Positions 43,160 to 50,785 of a DNA stretch of 64,000 nt are shown in pieces. The notes under the pieces were generated by a model. The model saw only the letters and a list, made by a program, of their open reading frames with translations, was not told the DNA's origin and made no database searches. This DNA is from an uncultured Chitinophaga sp. Lineage in GTDB: Bacteria > Bacteroidota > Bacteroidia > Chitinophagales > Chitinophagaceae. Where the stretch lies: contig NZ_CALEJS010000011.1 in the NCBI RefSeq assembly GCF_937898475.1, positions 310,001 to 374,000 on the forward strand, in the 5' to 3' direction. The position numbers and the translations under genes are program-made. Position 1 is the first letter of the stretch. Every line of letters begins with the position of its first letter.

Positions 43160-44151
43160 CTCATCATCTTATACATCAGCTCCTTCATCAGTTCTCCGTC
43201 TTCTACTCCGCTATCGTTGATACCGATGCTGCGCAGGTTATAGTTATGTAGCAGCAGGATAGCCTTTTCAGTACCTTCTGCTCCATACTGACGGGCGGCC
43301 GCCATATAGTCTTTTACAAAAAAGGGATGTACGCTGAGGGTGGCGGCAATTTCCTTCTCTCCTCCCTTTACACCGAAAACCAGATTCACTTTACTGAAGA
43401 AGTTATACAGGGCAGGGATCACCATCTGCACCGGACCTGCCTTGGGGTTGGCGGCAAAATAACGGATGATGCGCATCACCTTTGTAAAGTCTTTCTGACC
43501 AACAGCGTTCTGGAGTTCAAATACGTTGTACTCTTTACTGATACCTACGTATTTCTCAATATCCCCTTCGTCGATCTTTTTACCATCCGGCAGGTTTACC
43601 AGCAGTTTATCTATTTCGTTGGAGATGCGGGAGAGGTCATTGCCGATATGATCTACCAGCAGGATGCAGGCTTTCTGGGAGATGGCCCGGCCCAGTTCAC
43701 TTACGTATACTTCCACCCATCCCGGCAACTGGTTGTCGTATAATTTCTTGGTGCTGAGCAGCACGCCCTTTTCCTTTATCAGCTTGGCCAGCTTGCTGCG
43801 CCCGTCTATTTTACCCTGCTTATGAGCCACAACAAATATGGTGGAGGCCAGCGGGTTGTCAATATAGGGCTCCAGCTTCAGCAGGTCTCTCATGGCCTGG
43901 GCCTCTTTGAGTATGACCACCTGTCTTTCCGCAAACATGGGATAACGGCGGCAGGCATTGATCACGGTGCTCCAGTCGGTATCTTTTCCGTACAGGATGG
44001 TCAGGTTAAAACCTCTTTCCTCTTCGCTGAGCAGGTGATGCTCGGCATAGTTACTTATCTGGTCTATAAAAAAATCTTCTTCTCCTTCCAGCCAGTACAG
44101 GGGGCGGAACTTTTTCTGTTTCCAATCTTTTATGATATCCTGATATTCCAT
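43156..44151 (-). CDS. holA: DNA polymerase III subunit delta
   Basis: A 331-residue clamp-loader delta subunit. The start is ATG 44151 (MEYQDIIKDWKQKKF); a TTG three codons earlier is less likely. FRPLYWLEGEEDFFIDQI, CRRYPMFAERQVVILKEAQ, TKKLYDNQLPGWVEVYV and the C-terminal collar domain match HolA. It starts 15 bp after the exonuclease gene, a likely two-gene unit, and its stop codon shares bases with the ribF stop. Confidence 0.93.
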   Translation of the reverse strand: MEYQDIIKDWKQKKFRPLYWLEGEEDFFIDQISNYAEHHLLSEEERGFNLTILYGKDTDWSTVINACRRYPMFAERQVVILKEAQAMRDLLKLEPYIDNPLASTIFVVAHKQGKIDGRSKLAKLIKEKGVLLSTKKLYDNQLPGWVEVYVSELGRAISQKACILLVDHIGNDLSRISNEIDKLLVNLPDGKKIDEGDIEKYVGISKEYNVFELQNAVGQKDFTKVMRIIRYFAANPKAGPVQMVIPALYNFFSKVNLVFGVKGGEKEIAATLSVHPFFVKDYMAAARQYGAEGTEKAILLLHNYNLRSIGINDSGVEDGELMKELMYKMMS

Positions 44152-44166
44152 ATTGACCAATAAAAA

Positions 44167-44892
44167 CTATTTAACAATCACTACCTCATCCTCCTTCAGG
44201 AGGGGTACGCCTTTAAAACGCAGTATCAGCTGGGCTACGGCCGCAACATCTTTCTGGCAGTAGGTAGCAATGCGGGGCAGGTCTTTGTCCTGCCAGTATA
44301 CCTTAGCCACCATGCTGCCATCTATATCATCTTTGGGCGTAGGTATGCCCAGTATGGCTGTCAGCAGTTTCAGCGAGGTATAGTTCTTATAATCTCCAAA
44401 ACGCCAGAGGTGGAGGGTATCCAGCATGGGCAGTTCCCAGGGTTTAAAGCCATGCAGTTGTAAAGGCTGGGGCAAAGATAGCTGTTGGATGATAGAACGC
44501 CTACAGATATATGGGATATCGAACTCCCTGATATTATGACCAGCAAACTGAAAGCGGGGGAATTTGTTATGAAATTTATTCACTAATTCTAAAAAACTGC
44601 TTAATACAACCGCCTCATCATCATCATAAAATGATTTGAGCCGTAGGTGGTACCTGTTATTTTCCAAGGCAAAAAACCCGACCGAAATACAGATCACTTT
44701 ACCAAATTCCGCATATATACCTGCCTTACTGGCATAGTCTTCTGCCGCATTTACTGAATCTGGCGCAGTTTTTGTTATTTTTTCCTGCCATAGACTTTGG
44801 AGCTGCTGTGGCAGGTACTCAAAAGCCGCCACACCAGGGGTTGTTTCTATATCTAGCAACAGTAATTGATCTAAAGCAACGTTAGGTAGCAC
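44167..44892 (-). CDS. Predicted 3'-5' exonuclease, PolB-exonuclease-like
   Basis: A 241-residue DEDDy-type nuclease domain. Motif I is LLLLDIETTPG, motif II FAGHNIREFDIPYI, and motif III YCQKDVAAVAQL. It matches the predicted PolB-like 3'-5' exonuclease family found as a stand-alone gene in Bacteroidota. No ATG precedes motif I, so the start is GTG at 44890-44892. It lies upstream of holA and may act in DNA repair, but its substrate is not known. Confidence 0.87.
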   Translation of the reverse strand: MLPNVALDQLLLLDIETTPGVAAFEYLPQQLQSLWQEKITKTAPDSVNAAEDYASKAGIYAEFGKVICISVGFFALENNRYHLRLKSFYDDDEAVVLSSFLELVNKFHNKFPRFQFAGHNIREFDIPYICRRSIIQQLSLPQPLQLHGFKPWELPMLDTLHLWRFGDYKNYTSLKLLTAILGIPTPKDDIDGSMVAKVYWQDKDLPRIATYCQKDVAAVAQLILRFKGVPLLKEDEVVIVK

Positions 44893-44914
44893 TGAAAAAA
44901 TCCTATTTAAAAGT

Positions 44915-44947
44915 TTGTGAATTACAGCATTAAAAAAGTTATTTTTG
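44915..44947 (+). promoter_or_regulatory. Candidate promoter of the coiled-coil membrane protein gene
   Basis: TTG (44915-44917) and TATTTTTG (44940-44947) are 22 bp apart, slightly longer than usual. The ATG is about 48 bp further. Confidence 0.4.
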
Positions 44948-44995
44948 TATAACGTTTTTTAACCATATAACAATTAAACATAAAACAAACATTCT

Positions 44996-45958
44996 ATGAC
45001 TGAGAACACATTCAACACGCCTGCCCCGGGATCTTCCGGTTCTGAAAAACCGCGTAGCCGTAACGGACTAATATACGGTATTCTGATTGCAGCATTAGCA
45101 GGTACCTGGATATACATGTTGTACGACAAAAATAAGACTAACGAGACCATCGTACAACAAGGCACTCAGATAGATTCCATTTCTTCTTCACGCGATGCAT
45201 TGCAACAGGAATATAACGCCGCCAACGCACGTCTGGATGACCTGATCTCACAGAACAGCCGTATGGACAGCCTGGTGAAGACCAAAGATAAAGAACTGGC
45301 TGATGTGAAAGCCCGCATCCAGAGCATACTGGCCAACAAAAATGCTACCCAGTCCGAACTGGCTGAGGCCCGCAGGCTGATAGAACAACTGAAAACAAAT
45401 ATTGCCGGATACCAGGAAACCATTGAACGCCTGGAAGGTGAAAAACTGGTGCTGGCAGGTGAAAGGGATGTAGCCCGCAGGGAAAGGGATTCTGTAGGCG
45501 TGGTGAAAGACAGCCTGAATAAAGAGGTAAGCCTGGGTTCTGTACTGCACGCCAGCAACATTAAACTGCAGCCCATCCAGGTAAAAAAGAACGGTAAGGA
45601 AGTAGAAACGTCCAAGGCTAAACGCGCAGACATGATGCGTGTGATCTTTGACCTGGATGAAAACAGGATTGCACCCACCGGCGATAAAGAGATCTATGTG
45701 GCCATCACTGCCCCTGACGGTTCACCGCTGGCAGTAGAAGCACTGGGTTCCGGGCGTTTCTCACTGGAAGATGGTACAGAGAAACTGTACACTGCCAAGA
45801 AAACGGTTGCCTATGTAAAGGGTGAAAAACAAACCGTAAGCATGGACTGGAAACAGAATTCTGATTTCAAACCGGGCGATTACAGCGTTGAGATCTATCA
45901 CAACGGCTTCCGCATCGGTCAGGGTAAGGTAAACCTGAGAAAAGGCGGCTTGTTCTAA
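44996..45958 (+). CDS. Membrane-anchored coiled-coil protein of unknown function
   Basis: A 320-residue protein. A short polar N-terminus (23 residues) leads to one membrane helix at about 24-42 (GLIYGILIAALAGTWIYMLY), then a coiled coil from about 50 to 175 (heptads through DSISSSRDALQQEYNAANAR and ELAEARRLIEQLKTN), then a C-terminal beta domain (MMRVIFDLDENRIAPTGDKE, SMDWKQNSDFKPGDYSVEIY) that resembles an immunoglobulin-like fold. The topology would put the coil and beta domain in the periplasm. Not recognised as a named family, though the layout looks conserved in this phylum. It has its own terminator. Confidence 0.82.
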   Translation: MTENTFNTPAPGSSGSEKPRSRNGLIYGILIAALAGTWIYMLYDKNKTNETIVQQGTQIDSISSSRDALQQEYNAANARLDDLISQNSRMDSLVKTKDKELADVKARIQSILANKNATQSELAEARRLIEQLKTNIAGYQETIERLEGEKLVLAGERDVARRERDSVGVVKDSLNKEVSLGSVLHASNIKLQPIQVKKNGKEVETSKAKRADMMRVIFDLDENRIAPTGDKEIYVAITAPDGSPLAVEALGSGRFSLEDGTEKLYTAKKTVAYVKGEKQTVSMDWKQNSDFKPGDYSVEIYHNGFRIGQGKVNLRKGGLF

Positions 45959-46003
45959 AAATATGAAGAGATAATAGTTCTCCGTTTATTCAATAATACT
46001 ACC

Positions 46004-46044
46004 GGTAACGCTCCAGGGTTCAACCTTTGGAGCGTTACCTTTTT
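46004..46044 (+). terminator. Intrinsic terminator of the coiled-coil protein gene
   Basis: GGTAACGCTCCA (46004-46015) pairs perfectly with TGGAGCGTTACC (46028-46039), followed by five T. It lies 45 bp after the stop. The next 200 bp to the receiver gene are AT-rich without a recognisable element. Confidence 0.9.
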
Positions 46045-46251
46045 AGGGCGGGGCTCCAATTGTTAACGATTGGTTATTGGTAAATCCTGATACATGAAAA
46101 TATATATAATTTAACGTTATTTGCTCCTCGGAATAAACCCTTTCTGCATAGTGATGTGAATAAAGTAAATCCTATTTACCACACGCTGTTTTACCTACAT
46201 ACTGCGCAACTGTTCTGCTAATAACGCCCTGATCGCCATAAAACCTAATGA

Positions 46252-46653
46252 ATGGGAACAACTAAATTATTGTATGTAGTTGATGATGATGAGATATTTC
46301 ATTTTATCATTAAACGGCTGCTAGGACAGCAGGACAAGTACAGGCAACAGCTGAGCATCGCTTCTTTTCTATCCGCAGAAGACGCCCTGGATCAGCTGCA
46401 CCGGCCAGCAAACGCCTATCCTTCCCTGATCATACTGGATATGAATATGCATAGTATGGACGGCTGGGGGTTTATAGAGGGTTACCGTAGCATGCAGGCC
46501 CGTTTTGGCCTTAACATTCCCATTATAATGTGTTCTTCTTCAATGGATATACGGGATATTCAGAAGGTGGAGGCAACACCGGAGCTGGCGGCCTATATTA
46601 CAAAACCCCTGGATAACAATAAGCTGAAGATAATAGAGAAGTACCTGGGATGA
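46252..46653 (+). CDS. Stand-alone response regulator receiver domain
   Basis: A 133-residue CheY-like protein with no output domain. Acidic pocket Asp11-13 (YVVDDDE), phospho-acceptor Asp63 (LIILDMNMHSMDGWGF), a serine in the switch position (IIMCSSSMD) and Lys118 (YITKPL) are all present. It likely relays phosphate or binds a partner protein. No histidine kinase is nearby. Its stop runs directly into a strong TTAGC-type hairpin. Confidence 0.92.
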   Translation: MGTTKLLYVVDDDEIFHFIIKRLLGQQDKYRQQLSIASFLSAEDALDQLHRPANAYPSLIILDMNMHSMDGWGFIEGYRSMQARFGLNIPIIMCSSSMDIRDIQKVEATPELAAYITKPLDNNKLKIIEKYLG

Positions 46654-46659
46654 GCTTTT

Positions 46660-46735
46660 AGCTGTTAGCTATTAGCTGGTGGCTGAAAGCCAGTAACTAA
46701 TAGCTAAACAGCCAGTGGCTAGCGGCTAACCGCTA
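46660..46735. repeat. TTAGC-family hairpin between receiver gene and ABC-F gene
   Basis: AGCTGTTAGCTATTAGC and onward (46660-46684) pairs with 46688-46713 over about 25 bp with few mismatches around a GAA loop, the strongest hairpin of its family here. A second small stem, TAGCGG/CCGCTA (46720-46725, 46730-46735), lies inside the last codons of the ABC-F gene. The whole convergent gap is repeat words. Confidence 0.8.
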
Positions 46736-48365
46736 ATTCACCATACATTTCCTCACGGAGGGCTCTTACCCTTGCATCATCCAGGTATTCATCGAAGGTT
46801 GTGAGCCTGTCAATAACACCTTTGGGCGTGATCTCAATGATACGGTTAGCCACAGATTGCATGAAGGTATGGTCGTGCGTGGTAAAGAGCACTATACCTT
46901 TAAAGTTGTTCATGCTTTCGTTGAATGATTGTATAGATTCCAGGTCGAGGTGGTTGGTAGGCTCGTCCAGCACTACTACGTTGGGATCCTGCAGCATCAT
47001 GCGGCTGATCATACAACGCACTTTTTCTCCGCCGCTCAGTACACTGGTCTTTTTCATGATATCGTCACCGCTGAACAGCATTTTACCCAGGAAGCCACGC
47101 AGGAAGGGCTCATCCACATCAGTAACGTGCGGAGGCACAAACTGCCGCAGCCAGTCCATCAGGTTCAGGGAAGTATCCTCGAAATACTTGGCGTTGTCGT
47201 TAGGCAGATAGGCTTTGGTAACGGTGGTGCCCCATTCAAACTTACCGCCGTCTGCAGTCTGTTCGCCATTAATGATCTCAAAGAAAGTAGTTAATGCCAG
47301 GTGATCCTTGGAAAGGAAGGCGATCTTATCACCCTTATTTACGGTAAAGCTTACATTGCTGAAAAGGGTACGGCCGTCTACTGCTTTCTCAAGTTTCTCG
47401 ATGTTCAGTATCTGGTTGCCCACTTCGCGCAGCTGCTTGAAGATGATACCTGGATATTTACGGTTGGAAGGCTGGATCTCTTCTATCACCAGCTTTTCCA
47501 GGGCTTTCTTACGGGAAGTAGCCTGCTTGCTCTTGGAAGCGTTGGCGCTGAAGCGGGCGATAAAGTCCATCAGGTCTTTCCGCTTTTCTTCCAGTTTCTT
47601 GTTCTTATCAGACTGTTGTCTTGCGATCAACTGGGAAGATTCGTACCAGAAAGAGTAGTTACCGGTGAAGATCTGGATCTTGCTGCGGTCTACATCTGCC
47701 ACGTGGGTACAAACGGCATCCAGGAAGTGACGGTCGTGGGATACTACGATCACGATGTTCTCATAGTCTGCCAGGAAGTTTTCCAGCCAGCCGATAGTTT
47801 CTACGTCCAGGTCGTTGGTGGGCTCATCCAGCAGCAGGATGTCAGGGTTACCAAACAGCGCCTGTGCCAGGAGCACACGCACTTTCAGGCTGCCTGCCAG
47901 TTCTTTCATCAGCACGTTATGCAGCTCTTCCTTCACACCCAGGTCGCCCAGCAGGGCGCCGGCATCGCTTTCTGCCGTATAACCGCCCATTTCGCCATAC
48001 TCTCCTTCCAGTTCGCCAGCCCTGATACCATCCTCTTCGGTGAAATCAGCCTTGGCGTAAATGGCGTCTCTTTCTTTAGCTATTTCCCACAGGCGTTTAT
48101 TGCCCATCAGCACTGTATTCAGTACTGTTGTCTCATCAAACTCAAAGTGGTTCTGCTTCAGAACACTCATGCGTTCTCCGGGAGTGATCTCCACACTACC
48201 TTTATTCGGCTCTATCTCGCCGGACAATATCTTCAGAAAGGTAGATTTACCGGCGCCGTTGGCTCCGATCACCCCGTAACAGTTACCTTTGGTGAAATTG
48301 AGGTTTACTTCATCAAACAATACCCGTTTGCCGTAGGAAAGCGATATATTTCTAACACTAATCAT
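46719..48365 (-). CDS. ABC-F family ATPase (YbiT/YkpA-like)
   Basis: A 548-residue soluble protein with two ABC domains and a linker, a ribosome-associated type acting on translation. Domain 1: Walker A GVIGANGAGKSTFLKIL, Walker B ILLLDEPTNDLDVETI, VSHDRHFLD. The linker is lysine-rich (KNKKLEEKRKDLMDFIARF, SKSKQATSRKKALEKL). Domain 2: signature LSGGEKVRCMISRMML, Walker B VVVLDEPTNHLD, TTHDHTF. The domain 2 Walker A is degenerate (IAFLSKDHLALTTFFEI, no GKS/T), and the domain 1 signature reads LAGSLKVRV. The last codons (ELAVSR and stop) lie in repeat sequence. A TAACTTTG box lies at 48389-48396. Confidence 0.92.
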   Translation of the reverse strand: MISVRNISLSYGKRVLFDEVNLNFTKGNCYGVIGANGAGKSTFLKILSGEIEPNKGSVEITPGERMSVLKQNHFEFDETTVLNTVLMGNKRLWEIAKERDAIYAKADFTEEDGIRAGELEGEYGEMGGYTAESDAGALLGDLGVKEELHNVLMKELAGSLKVRVLLAQALFGNPDILLLDEPTNDLDVETIGWLENFLADYENIVIVVSHDRHFLDAVCTHVADVDRSKIQIFTGNYSFWYESSQLIARQQSDKNKKLEEKRKDLMDFIARFSANASKSKQATSRKKALEKLVIEEIQPSNRKYPGIIFKQLREVGNQILNIEKLEKAVDGRTLFSNVSFTVNKGDKIAFLSKDHLALTTFFEIINGEQTADGGKFEWGTTVTKAYLPNDNAKYFEDTSLNLMDWLRQFVPPHVTDVDEPFLRGFLGKMLFSGDDIMKKTSVLSGGEKVRCMISRMMLQDPNVVVLDEPTNHLDLESIQSFNESMNNFKGIVLFTTHDHTFMQSVANRIIEITPKGVIDRLTTFDEYLDDARVRALREEMYGELAVSR

Positions 48366-48455
48366 GCTGGCTAATGAAATTTAAGGCGCAAAGTTACGAA
48401 ATAGTTTCAGTTTGATCTTTGTTAAATTGGTACGGGATATGTTAAAAAACCTGAT

Positions 48456-49175
48456 ATGGAAACGTATGAAAAGCTGATACTTAAAGAAGTAAAACGCTGG
48501 CAACGCAATATGCAGCGGGATCCCTCACTGCCGGGCCGGCTGGCCAAACGGGTACAGGACCGTATCAACCGCATTATCCCGGAAAAAGTGCACCAGGCTT
48601 TTACCGTGGCCATCAAGCAGATGACGCGGGCTGTACTGTACGGAGCGGGCTTTACCGTAAAAGAGCCACAGCCTGTGAACGAGCTGATACTAACGGAAGA
48701 GCGGGTACGGGAACGCATCGCCTTCTATAAAACAGCTACCGCCACCGAAGGCGCTATTACAGGCGCGGGGGGCATCTTACTGGGACTGGCTGATTTTCCC
48801 CTCTTCCTGACCCTTAAAATGAAGATGCTTTTTGATATAGCCGCCCTGTATGGTTTTGACGCCAATACCTACCAAGAGCGTGTATACATGCTGTATATCT
48901 TCCAGCTTACGTTTTCCAGTCAGCACCTGCGCAATAAAACCTACCCGCTGATGGCCAGATGGGAAACCTACAGCCAGGAGATGCCGGAAGATATCAATGC
49001 CTTTGACTGGCGGAAATTTCAGCAGGAATACCGCGACTACATTGATATTGCGAAAATGCTGCAGCTGATGCCCGGCATCGGTGCCGTTGTAGGGGCCGTA
49101 GTGAACCACCGCCTTACAGACAAGCTGGGCAGCAGTGCCATGAACGCTTACCGCATGCGTATACTGAAGGTTTAA
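48456..49175 (+). CDS. EcsC family protein
   Basis: A 239-residue protein of the EcsC family. An N-terminal helix (METYEKLILKEVKRWQRNM) is followed by EKVHQAFTVAIKQMTRAVLYGAGF, then two hydrophobic stretches (TEGAITGAGGILLGLADFPLFLTL and GIGAVVGAVVNHRLTDKLG) that frame the EcsC core. B. subtilis EcsC is linked to an ABC transporter, but no transporter is next to it here, and the biochemical role is unknown. Two downstream genes (carbonic anhydrase, murI) follow closely, so they may share a transcript. Confidence 0.87.
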   Translation: METYEKLILKEVKRWQRNMQRDPSLPGRLAKRVQDRINRIIPEKVHQAFTVAIKQMTRAVLYGAGFTVKEPQPVNELILTEERVRERIAFYKTATATEGAITGAGGILLGLADFPLFLTLKMKMLFDIAALYGFDANTYQERVYMLYIFQLTFSSQHLRNKTYPLMARWETYSQEMPEDINAFDWRKFQQEYRDYIDIAKMLQLMPGIGAVVGAVVNHRLTDKLGSSAMNAYRMRILKV

Positions 49176-49208
49176 CTATCTTTACCACTCAATCCTAATC
49201 ATCACTAT

Positions 49209-49859
49209 ATGACCTCCTACGAGCAGATATTCGAGAACAACAAAAAATGGGTGGCTTCCAAACTGGCCGGCGACGCACAATTTTTTGAGCGCCTGGCCAA
49301 AGATCAGCAACCGGACTACCTGTACATAGGCTGCAGCGACAGCCGGGTACCTGCCAACGAGATTATGGGCCTGGACGCCGGTGAACTATTTGTACATCGC
49401 AATATTGCCAACCTGGTGAACAGTATTGACCTGAACGTGATGTCAGTGATCAATTATGCGGTAAGGCAACTGGGGGTAAAACATATCATTGTTTGCGGAC
49501 ATTATAACTGCGGAGGCGTAAAAGCCGCCATGACGGCGCAGGATCTGGGCCTGCTGAACCCCTGGCTGCGTAACATCCGCGATGTATACCGCCTTCACCA
49601 GGAAGAGCTGGACAACATCCAGGACAATACCCAGCGTACCAACCGCCTGGTAGAGCTGAACGTGCAGGAACAATGCCTGAATGTGATCAAAACCGCGGTG
49701 GTACAACAATCCTACCTGGCCAAGGGATACCCTACCGTACACGGCTGGGTGTATGACCTGCACAACGGTCTGCTGGTAGACCTGAAGATCGACTTTGAAG
49801 GCCTGCTGCACGAGATACAGCGGATATACGACCTCACAGGAAAGGGAATGCAGTTTTAA
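49209..49859 (+). CDS. can: Beta-class carbonic anhydrase
   Basis: A 216-residue zinc enzyme hydrating CO2 to bicarbonate. Zinc ligands are Cys42, His98 and Cys101 (GCSDSRVPANE, VCGHYNCGGVKAA), and the Asp44-Arg46 dyad is intact. FVHRNIANLV and VHGWVYDLHNGLLVDL are typical. murI begins 9 bp downstream. Confidence 0.95.
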   Translation: MTSYEQIFENNKKWVASKLAGDAQFFERLAKDQQPDYLYIGCSDSRVPANEIMGLDAGELFVHRNIANLVNSIDLNVMSVINYAVRQLGVKHIIVCGHYNCGGVKAAMTAQDLGLLNPWLRNIRDVYRLHQEELDNIQDNTQRTNRLVELNVQEQCLNVIKTAVVQQSYLAKGYPTVHGWVYDLHNGLLVDLKIDFEGLLHEIQRIYDLTGKGMQF

Positions 49860-49868
49860 ATATTACCA

Positions 49869-50690
49869 ATGACACAGGGACCTATCGGCGTTTTTGATTC
49901 CGGCTATGGCGGGTTAACCGTATTGAAAGAAATAATAGCAGAGCTGCCGGAGTATGACTATTGCTACCTGGGAGACAATGCCCGCACACCATACGGTAAC
50001 CGCGGCTTTGAAACCATACATGCCTATACGCTGGATTGTGTGCAGCATCTCTTCCGGATGGGCTGCCCACTGGTGATACTGGCCTGCAATACGGCGTCTG
50101 CCAAAGCGCTGCGTACCATCCAGCAGAAAGACCTTCCCCGCATAGCGCCAGACCGCCGCGTACTGGGGGTTATCAGGCCTACTACAGAACTGGTGGGCAC
50201 CTTAACGCAGACCGGCGAGGTGGGCATACTGGCTACCAACGGTACGGTGGCTTCAGACTCCTATCCTATCGAGATCAATAAATTCTTTCCGCATGTGAAA
50301 GTATACCAGGAAGCTTGCCCCATGTGGGTGCCCCTGGTAGAGAATAATGAGCATGAAGGCCCTGGCGCGGATTATTTTGTGAAGAAACACCTGGATCATA
50401 TACTGAGCGAAGCGCCCAATATCGATACCCTGGTTCTAGGTTGCACGCATTACCCGTTACTGATGGGCAGGATCAGGGAATACCTGCCGGGGGGCATTAC
50501 CGTACTATCCCAGGGTAAGATAGTGGCACACAGCCTGAAAGACTACCTGCGCCGCCATCCTGAAATGGAGGTACGCCTGAGCAAAAACCAGGACCACCGG
50601 TTCTTTACCACTGATGATTCCCGGATATTTGACCGTATGGCAGCCACCTTCTTTGGGAAAACAGTACAATCACAGCACCTGGCACTGTAA
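49869..50690 (+). CDS. murI: Glutamate racemase
   Basis: A 273-residue racemase giving D-glutamate for peptidoglycan. The two catalytic cysteines are Cys73 (LVILACNTASAKAL) and Cys192 (LVLGCTHYPLL). IGVFDSGYGGLTVLKEI and YLGDNARTPYGNR are the usual start. Length is normal. Confidence 0.96.
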   Translation: MTQGPIGVFDSGYGGLTVLKEIIAELPEYDYCYLGDNARTPYGNRGFETIHAYTLDCVQHLFRMGCPLVILACNTASAKALRTIQQKDLPRIAPDRRVLGVIRPTTELVGTLTQTGEVGILATNGTVASDSYPIEINKFFPHVKVYQEACPMWVPLVENNEHEGPGADYFVKKHLDHILSEAPNIDTLVLGCTHYPLLMGRIREYLPGGITVLSQGKIVAHSLKDYLRRHPEMEVRLSKNQDHRFFTTDDSRIFDRMAATFFGKTVQSQHLAL

Positions 50691-50691
50691 A

Positions 50692-50785
50692 ACCCAAATA
50701 CCAAAATTTAAATTTCCGGACGCCTCGTTTACAAGCAGGCCGTGAAAGGTTTGCGTTTTGGAATCTGGATTTTGGTATCTGGAAT
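50692..50785. repeat. CCAAAT-family inverted repeat between murI and ptrB
   Basis: Left arm CCCAAATACCAAAATTTAAA (from 50694) and right arm with TTTGGAATCTGG (50757-50768) and ATTTTGGTATCTGG. It fills the gap between the two converging stops. Confidence 0.75.

Noticed and set aside
47301..48374. Long open frame opposite the ABC-F gene (about 357 codons)
   Set aside because: Antisense shadow caused by codon bias of the real gene.
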